DNA of 64,000 nucleotides, from the NCBI GenBank assembly GCA_013314775.1, contig JABUFB010000011.1, positions 259,144-323,143 of the forward strand, written 5' to 3'. Shown here one piece after another: positions 16,467 to 29,100 of the stretch; position 1 is the stretch's first letter, and every line of letters starts with the position of its first letter. The position numbers were made by a program, and so were the translations under genes. Below the pieces are notes generated by a model. It saw only the letters and a list, made by a program, of their open reading frames with translations, was not told the DNA's origin and did not search any database. The DNA is from Armatimonadota bacterium. Its GTDB lineage: Bacteria; Armatimonadota; Zipacnadia; Zipacnadales; JABUFB01.

Positions 16467-17349
16467 GCGGACCCTCCATGAACTCGTAGCCGGCCGGAAC
16501 AGTGCGAGCCGCAACCGCCCAGTATCCCTGTTTTCGCAGGGATTCCGCAAGACGCCCCGCATGTACGTCGTCATCCGCCAGACCGAACACCGCCGAGCCC
16601 GAGCCCGTCATCAGTGCTCCGCACGCCCCGAATCCGGCCATGCAGTCGATCAGCCGCGGGATCGCCGGGCAACTCGCGCCCACGCTGCGGCTGAAACCGT
16701 TGATCAGCAGGGACGCCAATTCCCCGGGGGCAGCGCCTGCCTCGAGGGCCGCAAGCACCGCGTCCATGCCCGCGCCACTCGTGAAATCATCGGGGGTGAG
16801 GCCCGCGTAGGCATCTCTCGTCGAGACCGACTCCCCCGGCCGCGCGATGACCAGCGAGTAGCCGCGGGCCATCCTGCGCGTCTCCACACGTTCACCCCTG
16901 CCGGTACACAGTGCAAGCCCGCCGTAAAGAAAAAGCACCGTATCCGAGCCGAGTTCCGCAGCCATGCTCTCCAGCTCCTGCGCCGAGCCCAGCCCGGTGA
17001 GGCGCTGCAGGGCGACGAGAACCGCCACGGCGTCGGAACTTCCACCACCCAGACCGCTGCCCGCCGGGATACGCTTGTCCAGCCGTATCAGGATTCCCTG
17101 CGGCCCGCCCAGCGCTTCCCGGAACAGTTCCGCAGCCCGCCAACAGATATTGTCAGGCCCGTCCGGGGCCTCCCACTCACCGCAATTCTCAACTCTCAGC
17201 CCGTCCCCTGTGATCTCAACGGTGAGCAGGTCGCACAGCGAGACGGTCTGGGTCACGGTGCGCAGTTCGTGGAAGCCGTCCGGGCGCTTGCCCAATATCT
17301 CCAGTCCCCAGTTGATCTTCGCGTAGGCGCGCAGCGTGACGCGGGTCAC
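16459..17349 (-). CDS. ispE: 4-diphosphocytidyl-2-C-methyl-D-erythritol kinase
   Basis: GHMP kinase that phosphorylates CDP-ME in the MEP pathway for isoprenoids, 296 residues. Visible motifs: AYAKINWGLEILGKRPDGFHEL at the N-terminus (read in two pieces), the GHMP ATP loop IPAGSGLGGGSSDA, GSDTVLFL (usually GSDVPFFL) and the C-terminal MTGSGSAVFGL. Starting GTG overlaps the ksgA stop by 4 nt (GTGA), so coupling is likely. It could feed the polyprenyl diphosphate synthase found 30 kb away. Confidence 0.95.
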   Translation of the reverse strand: MTRVTLRAYAKINWGLEILGKRPDGFHELRTVTQTVSLCDLLTVEITGDGLRVENCGEWEAPDGPDNICWRAAELFREALGGPQGILIRLDKRIPAGSGLGGGSSDAVAVLVALQRLTGLGSAQELESMAAELGSDTVLFLYGGLALCTGRGERVETRRMARGYSLVIARPGESVSTRDAYAGLTPDDFTSGAGMDAVLAALEAGAAPGELASLLINGFSRSVGASCPAIPRLIDCMAGFGACGALMTGSGSAVFGLADDDVHAGRLAESLRKQGYWAVAARTVPAGYEFMEGPHV

Positions 17350-18254
17350 TGGCCGGCCTCCAGTCTGGCAAGGGCATTCCCCAGCGCCGCGAACTCGTCG
17401 AAATCCAGGGTCTCTCCCCGGCGCTGGCCGTCGATCTCCGCGGCAGCCAGTATCTCGTCAACACCGTCTCGATCAAGCCCGGGGATGCCCGCAGTCGCGA
17501 GGGCTTTGCGCAGGGTCTTGCGGCGGTAACCAAACCCCGCACGTACCACCCGGAAGAAGGCCCTGGCATCGCCAATGCTTTCAGGCGGCTCCTGTCTCGG
17601 CTGGAGCGCCAACGCCTCGGAATCCACCCCCGGACGAGGCATGAAAACTGACGGCGGCAGGGACGCGACGGTCTCGATACGCTCCACGAAGAACCGGCAG
17701 TAGACCGTGAGTGAGCTGTAATCGTCAGTCCCCGGCGCGGCGCGCAGACGGTCTGCTACCTCTTTCTGCACCGTAACTACGATCCCAATGAATGCCGGAC
17801 GCGTCTCCAGCAGGCGCTCCAGAATTGGCGTGGTGATGTAATACGGCAGGTTCCCCACTGCAACCGCGGGACGCCCGGTATCGATTGGCGCGTCGAGAAA
17901 GTCACCAATGTGCAGCGCGACATTGGGGTAAGAGGCCAGCAGTTCCCCCAGCGGCCCGGCCAGCTTCGGGTCCTTCTCCCACGCTTCGAGAGGCAGGCCT
18001 GATTCCGCAAGGGGAAGCGTGATCGCGCCCAGCCCCGGGCCGATCTCGAGAAGTGCCTCAGGCTCGAAAGCCAGGGCGGCGTTGGCGATCTTCCGGGCAA
18101 GGTTCTCGTCCAGCAAGAAGTTCTGCCCCAGCGACTTGACCGCGCGGAGACCATACCTGTGGCACAGGTCCTTTGTCCGGGCGGTCAGCGACGTCTGCTC
18201 GGTGGCTCCCAGCGGTTGGTCGTCATGAGCGCTCCGGGCCAATGTGATCCTCAC
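17346..18254 (-). CDS. rsmA: 16S rRNA (adenine(1518)-N6/adenine(1519)-N6)-dimethyltransferase
   Basis: KsgA/RsmA, which dimethylates two adenines in helix 45 of 16S rRNA during 30S maturation. SAM-binding motifs: SLGQNFLLD, EIGPGLGAIT, and the catalytic GNLPYYITTPI. FMPRPGVDSEAL marks the C-terminal RNA-binding part. Length is 302 residues from GTG 18254. A TTG at 18242, with GAGG 6 nt upstream, is a better-supported alternative that removes four residues. ispE overlaps the stop, as in many bacteria. Confidence 0.95.
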   Translation of the reverse strand: MRITLARSAHDDQPLGATEQTSLTARTKDLCHRYGLRAVKSLGQNFLLDENLARKIANAALAFEPEALLEIGPGLGAITLPLAESGLPLEAWEKDPKLAGPLGELLASYPNVALHIGDFLDAPIDTGRPAVAVGNLPYYITTPILERLLETRPAFIGIVVTVQKEVADRLRAAPGTDDYSSLTVYCRFFVERIETVASLPPSVFMPRPGVDSEALALQPRQEPPESIGDARAFFRVVRAGFGYRRKTLRKALATAGIPGLDRDGVDEILAAAEIDGQRRGETLDFDEFAALGNALARLEAGQ

Positions 18255-18283
18255 AGTCCCGGCGACAGAGTGCCGGTGCGTGC

Positions 18284-20035
18284 CTACGGTTCTGCGGGCC
18301 GAATGCTGAGACGTCCGGAAGCGGAAGCGACCGCCCCTGATGAGTAGGCGCGGATGATGTCACTTCGCCGTAGCACTCCCAACAGCCTGCGGGGGTTCTC
18401 CGGGTCCACAACCGGCAGCCGGCCGACTTCACCCGCCGCCGGCGCCGCCAGGGCCTCGCGAAGGCTCTGGTCCGGGTAGCAGACCATGACATCACGGGTG
18501 GCGGCCTCCCCGACCGTCTTCCGCTTCAGTCCCTGGCGGGCCGCGCGTTCGAGGTCGGACAGGGTGATGATCCCCGACAGGAGGCCGTCGCGATCCACTA
18601 CCGGGAATCCGTGATGCCCTGTGCGTTGGAACTCGTCCACCAGCCGCTCCAGGGGCATCGACTCGGGCACCGTATCGACCTCGACAGTCATCACCTGGCG
18701 CACAGTGACGGTCGCCATCGGGTCAATAGGGGTAGTGGCCTTGAGGTCGATCCCTCGGCGCAGCAGATTGATACTGTAGATGTCCTCGCGCATGAGGTAC
18801 TCGGAAACCATGGCGCTAACAACGATGGAGGCCATCAGGGGGATGATCACCCGATAGTCGGCAGTCATCTCAAACAAGATGAGCACAGAGCTTACGGGGG
18901 CGTGGGCGGCTCCGGTGAACACGGCACCCATGCCGGTGATGGCATACGGCCCCGGATTGATGTTCATCCCGGGGAGCACCAGCGAAGCGACCTGCCCGAT
19001 GAACGAACCCAGCACTGCCCCGATGTAGAGACAGGGCGCGAAGACCCCTCCTGAGCCGCCGGACCCGATTGTGATAGACGTCGCCACGCTCTTCAGGACG
19101 ACAAGGGCCGCGCAGGTCAGCAGGGGCAACTCGGTGCGCAGGACAGGCTCGATGGTCTCATACCCAACTCCAAAGATGCGGGGGAAGTAGACGCCCATGA
19201 CCCCAACCAGCAGACCACCCAGCGCCGGTCGGCTCCACGGCGGGATGCGAATGGCATCGAAGACATCCGTTGTGGCATATAGTAGACGTTTGAAACCGAC
19301 GCCAACCACTGCCGAGACGACCCCGAGGATCGCGAAGATCGGCAGTTCGGCCCAGCCTGTGGGGGCATGCGCCGGGACTCGGAAAGCGGGAAAGTCTCCA
19401 ATAGCGCTGCGCGAAAACGCGGTGGCAACCACAGCTGAAAGCACCACGAGCGAGAATGAGCGTACCCCGAAATCGCGCAAAATCACTTCTGAGGCGAACA
19501 GCGAGCCGCCGATGGGTGCGTTGAAGGTCGCCGCCACTCCGGCCGCCGACCCGCACGCGGCCAGCAGACGCACCCGTTCTCGCGGCATCCGGAGAGCCTG
19601 CCCGAGGGCGGAGGCCAGGGAGGCGCCGATCTGCACAATCGGCCCTTCACGGCCTGCTGACCCGCCCGAACCGATACAGATGGAAGACGCGAGGGCCTTG
19701 ACGACACTCACCCGCGCCCGGATCTTGCCGCCATACTGGGCGACGGCGAGCATCACATCGGGTATCCCGCTGCCCCTGGCTTCCTCGGCGATGTAGAAGA
19801 CCAGCAGGCCAACGAAGAGCCCGCCGATTGCGGGCAACGGAGCCACGCGCCACTCACCAAGAGCCGGCAGGAAGCTGTCTGCAGCCCCAAACAGCAGGTC
19901 GTGATTGACGCGGATCATCCAGCGAAAAACAACCGCGCCAGCCCCTGCCGCGAGGCCGACGATAACGGCCAGGGCAACGGAGGTCGGAGTGCGGGTTGCG
20001 AGACGCTGTCTGGAAGTGTCGCGGTTGGGGCTCAT
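18284..20035 (-). CDS. ClC-family chloride channel/transporter with two CBS domains
   Basis: Integral membrane chloride transport protein, 583 residues, with about 400 residues of ClC fold and a C-terminal pair of CBS domains that may bind adenine nucleotides. Selectivity motifs: GSGIP at 88-92, GREGP at 128-132 with the external gating Glu130, and GGVFAP later. The residue aligned with the internal proton glutamate of E. coli ClC (Glu203) is Val184, which is typical of channels or of bacterial homologues with other proton routes. It is co-directional with ksgA, with a 29-nt gap. Confidence 0.9.
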   Translation of the reverse strand: MSPNRDTSRQRLATRTPTSVALAVIVGLAAGAGAVVFRWMIRVNHDLLFGAADSFLPALGEWRVAPLPAIGGLFVGLLVFYIAEEARGSGIPDVMLAVAQYGGKIRARVSVVKALASSICIGSGGSAGREGPIVQIGASLASALGQALRMPRERVRLLAACGSAAGVAATFNAPIGGSLFASEVILRDFGVRSFSLVVLSAVVATAFSRSAIGDFPAFRVPAHAPTGWAELPIFAILGVVSAVVGVGFKRLLYATTDVFDAIRIPPWSRPALGGLLVGVMGVYFPRIFGVGYETIEPVLRTELPLLTCAALVVLKSVATSITIGSGGSGGVFAPCLYIGAVLGSFIGQVASLVLPGMNINPGPYAITGMGAVFTGAAHAPVSSVLILFEMTADYRVIIPLMASIVVSAMVSEYLMREDIYSINLLRRGIDLKATTPIDPMATVTVRQVMTVEVDTVPESMPLERLVDEFQRTGHHGFPVVDRDGLLSGIITLSDLERAARQGLKRKTVGEAATRDVMVCYPDQSLREALAAPAAGEVGRLPVVDPENPRRLLGVLRRSDIIRAYSSGAVASASGRLSIRPAEP

Positions 20036-20163
20036 GGCTGGTCACGCGGGTGCGTAAGCATGGTGAGACCGGTGAGAGGCCGGCCTGGGATGTGCTTACT
20101 CTACCCCGTGAGCGCCGATGAAGCAAGCGCCTGGGCCCTTTGTGAGGGCCGGCCCTGTGGCAC

Positions 20164-23100
20164 TCATGAACTGGAGCGTATTGCCTCGATCGCGGCTTCC
20201 ATGAGCTCAACCACCCATGGTTCCGGCTCCCGGGCCGCCGCCCTCCGAAGAGGCTCGAGAGCGCTCGGATGCGCATCCTGCCGCAGAACCTGGGCCGCAG
20301 CGGCGCGTGTCTCGGCTAACGGGTGCTGCAGCAGCAGGGCAATCTGCTCACGCAGACCGGAGTTCATTACGGACGCGAGCACCGAGCTCGCCACCATGCG
20401 CACGTTTGCATCCGGGTCCTCAAGCGCCTTTGCCAGACGCGGGCCATCGTCCTCGGTAGCCAGCCGCCTCATCGCGCCGATTGCACCCACGCGGATGCGA
20501 GGGTTATCGTCATCGAGGGCAGCCAGCACGGCGCTGCGTGCCCGCGGATCCCCGATGCGCCCCAGTGCGCGCAGGATGTCTGCCCGGGCTTCGGCGGATC
20601 CGCGTTGTAGCCCCGACAGCAGCGCGTCCACCGCGGGCGAACCGATCTGCGACAGCGCCCAGCACGCAGCATAGCGCGCATCGGCATCATCAGATATCGC
20701 CTGATTGGACAATCGGTCCAGAGCGGAATCCCCGAACACGATGAGCGAATCCGCTGCCGCCTGACAGACATCCTCGTGCTCGTCTTGCAGCAATCGCAGC
20801 AGCGCATCCAGCGCATCCGGATTGCCCGGGGCCTCGCGCAGAGCAGTGGCCACAGCCAGACGCACCGCCGCCTCCCTGTGCTGGGCGTACGTCAGCAGCA
20901 GGGGCACATCGGTTCCCGACAGCCCTTGGAGCGCTCTGGTTGCGGCGGCGCGTACCCGCTCATCGGGGTCGTCCACCTTGGATACCAGGGCGAGGGCTGT
21001 ATCACCGCCGATCCATCCCAGATAGTCCGCGGCTTCACCGCGTATCTCGTCGTCCTGGGACTGGAGCGCCTCGCGGAGCCGCTCCAGGCCGACGGCATGG
21101 CCCATATGCGCCAGAGCACCAGCTGCTGCCACGCCCAGGAGAGACCCCTGCTCCCTTTTCAGAATGCCCTCCAGGACCTCAACTGCTTCGGTGATCTCAG
21201 CCGAACCCAATGACCTGCAGATTGCGGCCTGAGTCCGGTGGTCGCGACTGGACTTGAGTTTCTGCAGGAGCACGTGAACGCCCTGATCACCCATGCCGGC
21301 CAGAACGTCGGCCGCGGCCTGGCGGACGTCCTTATCATCATCGTCCAGCAGAGCCGACAAAGGCCCTATGGCCTCCCCGCCGATCCTCCCCAGCGCCACC
21401 GCAGCAGCCCTCCGTACCGGAGCGTCCGGATCCCGTGCCTTGCGGACCAGAGACCTGAGCGACTGGCTGCTGCCCACATCGCCCAGGACAAGCGCAGCCG
21501 TGCGCCGCACCTGTTCATCGCTGTCGCTCAGCAACTCGTCCACAATGCCGGGGGCGCTGCGAGAGATGTCCGCGGCCACCGCAACCAGCTGCGCATCCGG
21601 CTCACCACGGGGGCGGGTCGCCATCCGCACGAGGATCGGAATCGCGTCCACGGCATGCCGAAGCAATCCGGCACGGATGGCTTCGGAAAGCTCGGGCTTG
21701 TCGGTGACGGATTCGCGAGCCAGTGCGGTGAGGGCGTCGTGGGTGCCGATGGCCGCCAGCGCTTCGGCTGCCGCGCGATTGATAGCCGGCGACGTGTCCT
21801 GCATGCGCTGCTGGAGGGTCGGGACCGCCTCGTTCCGACCGTATCGCCCGGCCATGCGCACGGCGGCCAGGCGCATCTCTTCGTCTCCGTCCCGCGCGTA
21901 CTGGGTGAGGGTATAGACCGGGTCAACCGTCATCGCGTGAAGCGTCCGCAGGATACCGTCGTCCACTCGTTCATCCTGCTCACGCATACGCAGGAGGGTG
22001 GGTGCCACGGCGGGCCCGCCGATCTTGCCCAGCGCTTCCGCAGCAGCCTGTCGGACCTCAGCTTCGCGGTCCCCAAGCCTGCCCACCAGCGGGTCGATGA
22101 CGCCGGATATGCCCAGGTCACCCATGACCCGCGCCGCTGCGGCGCGCATAGCAGTGTCTTCCGAACGCAGTTTGCGCTCCAAGGCCTGAAGCGCGCCCTT
22201 CTCAAGCATCACCAGGGCGCGGGCAGCGTGTTCTCGCACTGCTTCGTTCGGATCTGTGAGCATATCCGCCAATGATGGCGCGATGCTGGAACCGAACCGG
22301 GGCACCGCGTAACTCAGGGCATCGCGGATTTCGGGGCTGTCGGAACCTACGCAGCCGGCGATAGGGCGGATTCCCCGTGGGTCCTGAAGGTCGGCGAGGG
22401 CCCGAATCGCGGCACCGACCACGCCCGTGTCCGTGTCCTGGAGACGCTCAATGATGTCCGGGACCACGGACACATCGCCAATTCGTGCAAGACCGTTCAG
22501 GGCCAGGGTACGGACGTTGGGCTTTCGGTGGGTCAGTGACCTGCGCAGCGCGGCAGCAGCTACCATTCCCATCTGCCCGAGGATATCGGCCGCGACGCGC
22601 GTGATGCCCTCATCCGGGCTTTCCAGCAGAGCGACTACATCGGGCAAGGCGGCTTCGCGGAGCCTGGCGAGGGCCGTTGCGATACGGTCCACGGCAACAC
22701 GCCCGGGGGCCGCTTTCAGGCGTTCGACAAGCGCCCCAACAGCCGGTCGCCCCACGGCCTGGATACCACGCATCGCTTCGGTGCGCACTTCCGAGGCCTC
22801 GTCAAATAGCCCATCGACCAGCGGGCCCACTGCCTCGTCCCCACCAATGAGGGTCAGCACCCGCATCTGAGCAGCGCGCGCCACGGTCCCGCCAGTCTCC
22901 GCCAACTGCGCCAGGGGCTCGATGCAGGGGGTGCCGATTCCCACCAAGGCGTAGACCACGTCATCGCGAATGGCGCCGTCCGGGGTGATGAGGCGCTTGA
23001 GGAGGGCGTCTGCAGCAGGTGCGCCGATCCGGCCCAGCGCGTCGATGGCTGCGCGGGAAACGGCGGGATCCGGATCATCGATGGCGCTGAGCAGGTGTGG

Positions 23101-26100
23101 CGCGGCCGTTGCGGCATGAAGCAGCCCCAGCGCCCGGGCAGCTTCGGCCCGAACCGGAGCGTGCGAATCCCGGATGCGTCCCACCAGATGGGGGACCGCT
23201 TGCTCGTCGCCGATTCCTCCCAGCGCCCTGGCAGCTCCGGCCCTGGCATCCGGGCCACCCGCCCGCAGAACCTCGAGCAGCTCGGGGAGCAGTCCCGCCC
23301 CGGTAGCCGCGAGCACGTCGCCGGCGGCAAGGCAGCCTGGACCGTGGTCGCCCGAAAGCACTTCCAGGGCCGCAGCAGCAGCCCTCTCGCCCATGGCGCT
23401 GAGACTCTCGGCGGCCGCGCTCCTGACCTGGGCCTCCGGGTCGCTCAACAGCGGAACCAGGTCAGGGATGGCCGCACTGCCTGCGACCCGCGCCAGCCCC
23501 CGGACGGCTGCAGCGCGGGTCGTGGCGAACTGGGAGCCCAGACATTCACGCAGTACGGGCCCAGCGGCTTCCCCACTGGCCGAAAGCGCCGATAGAATGC
23601 GCTCGTCCACACTCCCGCTGTCGTCCACCAGGCGGGGCAGGAGGAGTTCGTATGCGACCTCCTGCATGTTGCCGAGAGCTTCGGTGGCTGCTGCTGTGAC
23701 CACCGGGTCGTTGAAGTACAGGGCGTCGATCAGCACTTCAGCGGCCTGCGGGGTTCCCATGAGACCCAGGGCTTCACACGCGGCGACGCGCACGGGCTCG
23801 CGCAGGTCGTCAAGAACCGAGGCGATATGTTCGACGTAGGCCAAGTGTCGAGAGCGCCCCAGCGTCTCAAGCACCCCGAGTACAACATTGAGGTCCTCGT
23901 AAGTCAACAGCGATGCAACGGTGTCGAGGACCTCCGTGCCATGCATCGCCAGAGCCTCGCACACCCGGGATCGGCGCAAGGGATCGGGTTCCCGCAGGCC
24001 GTCCATTAGCAGTTCGCCGGCAGAGGGGCCAATGAGAGCCAATGCCCGCGCCGCTTCGTACCGCACCTGCCGATCATCGTCTGTGACCGCACGCGCCAGG
24101 GCAGCGCAAGCGATGTCGTTCCGCATCGGCCCCAGGGCGCGCACCGCAACCAGCCGCGCCGCAACGGAGGTCCTGTCGAGCAACGCCGCCACCGGTTCGG
24201 CAGCCACATCGCGCAATTGCACGAGCAGGTCGGTCACAAATGCGGCCAGAGGGGCATCAGGTCCCGCGAGAGCCTCTACGAGCGTGGGAACCGCAGCTTC
24301 CCGGAAGCTGCAGATCGCCGCAGCCCGTGCTTCCCGCAATGCCTCGGTCTCATCCAGAATCCCATCGATCAGGCCTCGCAGTGCGGGCTCGTACCTGAAC
24401 TTCTGCACCGCGAGGACCGCCGCCGCGCGAACTTCCTCATTCTCATCGTGCAGGTATTCCGACGCCGACGGAGCTACCCGCGGGTCTCCGATGAGCACCA
24501 GAGTGCGCAGGCAGGCGGCGCGCACCTCGCCGCTGGTCTCGCTGAGTCCCTGGACCAGCCGGTCCACCGAAGCTGTACCGATAGCCACCAGCACGTCGGC
24601 GGCGGAATAGCGCAGGTCAGGATCATCGCCGGCGAGCACGTCGAATACGGCCGGAACCGCCTGCGCCCCGAACGCCACCAGACTCGCACTCGCGGCCGCC
24701 TGGACCGCGCGGTCCAGATCGCCGGCTGCCCTGGCAAGCATGGGAATGGCGCCTGGATCCGGAAGCAGGCCAAGGGCGGTAGCCGCCGCAGCCCGGATGG
24801 AGGGCACCGGACCTGCCAGCAGGGAGCGCACAGTCTCGAGCCCCGTCTCTCCGGCAGATCGCAGACCCTCCAGTGCCGGCTGATCCCCGCCCGAATCGGG
24901 CTCGACCCGGACCAACAGAGCCTCAATGCCTGGCTGCCCAATGGACGCCAGCGCAGTCGCGGCAGTGCAGGCCACAGCGCGGTCCCGGTCCCCCAGCATG
25001 CCGGTGAGGCGAGCTATGGCAACAGTGGGGCTGATCTCGGGCAGCAAGCGGCAGATACGGGCTCGAATGTCTGGCTCGGGATCATCCAGCAAGCCCGCAA
25101 GCGCCTCGGCGTCCCCGGCCCTGCCGGCCAGCGCCAGGACTTCCACGGCACCGAACCGCGTCTCGCCGACGGGGGACCCGAGTTGGTCTCGGACCAAGTC
25201 CAGTGCCGAGTCTCCCAACGCAACCAGGCATTCGGCAAGGCGCGGAAGGTGCGTCTCGTCGCGATAGGCAAGCCCCGGCAGCAGCGCCCGCGCGCCCTCC
25301 TCGCCCAGCGATCGGAGAACCCGGACCACCTCGGCGCGCACATCAGCGGATGCATCCACGGCCATCCGCGCGCAGACGTCCAGACGGTCCTCGCAGTCCA
25401 GCAGGTCCAGGATACGCAGGCCTCGCACCCGCTCAGTCTCGAGCTCAGCTTCGAGCAGATCCCGTGCAACCCTCTCCACGTCGCCCCCAAGAGCCCGGGC
25501 GATCGCCGCAACCCGGCTGTCTCGACGCCATTCGGCGAGCTGCAACGCATCCAGGACTGCGGGGACCGCGGGTGCACCGATGGTTGCAACGGCCTCGTGA
25601 CGCGCCGCGGCAGAAGCGGGCGTGTCCGCGTCCAGACCGTCCAGGAGAGCCGGCACGCTCTCCACACTGCCCAGCCGAGCCAGAGCGTTCGCCGCGGCCA
25701 CTCGCACGAGCTCCGTATCATCACTCAAACGCTCAGCGATGACGGGTGCGTCCGAGGCCTCGTCTTGCCCCGCCAGCAAATTCAGAGCCCGCAGGCGGAC
25801 CGCCGCGGATTCGTCCACCAGGGCCTCGCAGATCACGGCCCGTGATGCCGGGTAGAGATCGGCCAGCACGCGCGTTGCCCGGGCAATGCCCCTCTCACTG
25901 CCTGCCCGGAATGCAGATGCGGCCGGAGGTATCGCTCTCTCGCCGGCCGCCAGCAAGCAGTTCGCCGCCGCATCCGCGACGCTGTCTTCGGAGTCGTCCA
26001 TGGCCCGGGCCAGAAGGATCAGGTCGCCGTCCGTTCCGGCTAGCGCCAGCGCCCTGAGGCATCGCTCCCGGTGTACCGGAGAGTCGGCGCCGACGCCCCG

Positions 26101-29100
26101 GCGCAGCACATCCAGCGCTTCCTCCGCCGGCAGTCCGAACACCCGGGCAACTACCGGATCAAGCCGGCCCTGCTGATCGAGCAGCCGCTGGATCAGCGCG
26201 GGATGAGCGACAGGCCCCAGTTCGCGCAGGGCACCAGACGCGGCCTCGACCACGGGCTCCCAGGGGTCGGCCAGCAGATCAGCCAAGCGATGAGCCAGGG
26301 GCTCGTCCGGCCAGTTCAGGCTGGCGTGGATTGCCTCGACGCGCACATCGGGGTCCGGATCGCCCAGCGCACCGAGCACGGCGTCTCGGTCTTTGTCCCG
26401 GGCGATGATGTGCAGGAGTCGCAGTGTCTCGCGTCGCGCAACCGGGTCAGGATCGACCACCTTGGCCGCTGCCTGGTCGAGAGCGGTCTCGCTCTGCACA
26501 GCCAGTGCGGCCACCGCGTGTCGCCGCAGGGCCTCATCCGGCGAACTGAGATCAGCCAGTAGCGGACTTGCGTGTTCCGGCGGCAACTGGGCCAATGCCA
26601 GGGCCGCGGCAAGACGGACGCGCTCGTCGGTATCCGAGGTCCGCAGGTACAGTCCGTGGGCCGCGCGCTCAAGCCGCATGTCGTGCAGCGTGCGCGCGGC
26701 CAGGAGCCGGCGTTCGGGGGAAGGATCGTCCAGCAATGAGACAATGGCGTCCTCCACGACCTCGCCTAGACTCGCCAGGGCCGCCGCAAGCGCCGGGGAA
26801 CCGGCCCATGCCGGGTTCTCCATCTTCTCGATGAGCGTCGGCACGGCCACCTGCCCAAAGGAGCACAGCGCGGCGAGGCGGGCATCCCGCGCTGCTGGTG
26901 TATCGTCGTCGATACCCTCCAGCAGCACGGGGACGGCGTCGGCGTGCCCGATCTTCTGGATCGCCCGGGCCGCCGCTACCCGCACCGTCTCGGCCGTGTC
27001 GCGCACGCGCCGGGTGAGATGCTCCCCCAGTCCATCGGGCTGGATGTCCGCGAGCACCTCGATCGCCCGGCTGCGTGCCCAGGGGCTGGCATCGTCCCAA
27101 CCGGCCGCGGGCGCTGCATTGGCCACATCGATGAGCGCCTGAGCCGCAGGCAAGCCAATCTGCCGCAGGCAATCCGCGGCGGGTTCGTGCAGGTCGCTTC
27201 GGTCAGACACAAGCGCATCGACAAGCGGCTTGACCGCACTTCGGCCGGAAGCCACAAGCACCTCGCCTGCCGCCTGTCGGACGCGACTGTCGGGGTCGGC
27301 AAGCAAGCCGGTCACAATGGGCAGCGCGTGAGTGGAGCCCAGAGCTCCCAGACAGCGGATGGCCTTCGCCCGGCCATCCCCATCGGCCTGCATTAGCGCG
27401 CGCTCCAGATGCTCGTTGGCCAGTTCCCCGAATGCGCGCAGGACTTCGAGGAGCGCCGGGATGGGAGCTTTCTCCGGACTCGCCTGGGCAGCGACGAGCT
27501 CACTCAGCGCGGGTTCCCCCAGGGACACAAGCGCCTTGGTGACTCGCTCGCGCACCCCCGTATGCGGGTCGTCGATGGATCGCACCAGCGGCGCAACAGC
27601 TCCGAGCATCTCCAACCCCGACGCCGCCGCATAGCGCACTCGCGGGTCGTCGTCGGCCATTGCCAGCGCGAGGGGCTCCACTGCCGCCTGGGTCCCGATG
27701 CGAGCGACCGCGGAGGCCGAGGCGACTCGCGCCTGCACGCCGCCCTCCAGGAGCGTGACAGACAGTTGGCCCAGTGCGGGTCCGCCGATCTGCACCAGGA
27801 GCTCGCCACAACGGCCCCGCACCATCTCGGCGTCTGAATCCAGTCCTTCGCAGAGAAGCGGAATCGCTTGGCCAGTATGCTCCAGGAGCATCTCCGCCGC
27901 CGGCCCGGCAATCTTCGGGTCGTCCCCTAGACGGCTGACCAGGGCCGGCAGCACTTCGCTGGCGCCCATCCGCCGCACGACTTCCAGGGCGGCCGCAGCG
28001 CGCGCGGGTTCCGCCGCCCCAACCAGCTCCACAAGTGCAGGCCGCACCACGTCACCCAGTCGGCGCAGGGTCTCCGGTACCCGCAGCCGCATCAACTCAT
28101 TCGGGCTTTCGAGCTGGTCCAGCAGCGGCCCCACCGACGCCTGCCCGAAGGCAACAAGTGCCTCCACGGAAGCCCCCGCGAGCTCCTCGTCGACGTCGTC
28201 TAGCACTTCGACCAGCGGCTTGACCGCCTCCGGGTCCCGGATCTGCTCAAGCACCCGAACAAGTTGGGCTCGGCGAGGCTGCGCGGCATCTGATAGTGCA
28301 TCCAGCAGAACACCCACCGCTCCAGGTCCTACCGCCACCAGGCACCGGGACGCGATATCTCGCGCTGCAGGGTCCTCGCCCGTGAGCGCACCCAGCAAGT
28401 CCGGCGCGATCAGAGCGCCCAGAGTGCGGCAGCAGTCAACCAGGAGTTCCTGGACACGCGGGCTTGGGTCGGAGAGCAGCCCGGGTAGCAGTGACCCGAG
28501 CCTGTCCTGGTCGGCCGACCAGATCGCGCGCACCGCACCGGCCCGCAGAGCCGGGTCGTCGGAGGCCAGCAGCGTCTCGAACAGCTCAAGGGCAGGGCTG
28601 CCGGGGAGCTCGAAGACCTCGGGAAGCCAGGGCGGCACCGGAGCGGTATCCAGTTCGTGCCGGCGGATAGCCGCCCCGGCCGCATCAATTCCGAAGACAT
28701 CAAGTGCCCGGAACGCTGAGTGAGCCACAATCCGATCCGGGTCTGCGAAGGCATCCACTAGAGGTGCCAGTGCCTGCGGGTCGCCGATCTTCAGGAGCGC
28801 CGCCACGGCCTCGACCCTCAGCGCCCCCACCGGAGCGGAGAGCAGTTCGAGCAACGCCGGGAGCGCAGTGGGTTCGCCGATGTCTCCCAGGAGGCGTGCA
28901 GCCAGGGCGCGGGCTTTCTCCGGCCCTTCCATGCAGAGGGTCGCAAGCGGCTCCACTGACGGACCGCCGACCTCTGCAAGAACCTGGCATGCCGCCTCGC
29001 TGAATCCGGGCTGTTCCGACCCCACGCGCCTCACGAGCCCGCCCATGCAGTGCTCGTAGTGGGTGCGCGCGAAAGCCTGCGCTGCCTGGCCTGCGGGGGG

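Noticed and set aside
20036-20163. Rho-independent terminator after the giant gene
   Set aside because: A GGCCC/GGGCC stem is present near 20137-20153, but there is no T run in either direction, so the evidence is too weak.
24217-25845. Plus-strand reading frame of 542 codons opposite the giant HEAT gene
   Set aside because: It is an antisense shadow: a GC-rich coding strand leaves few stops on its complement, and its residues are Arg/Pro/Gln-rich with no family motif or ribosome binding site.
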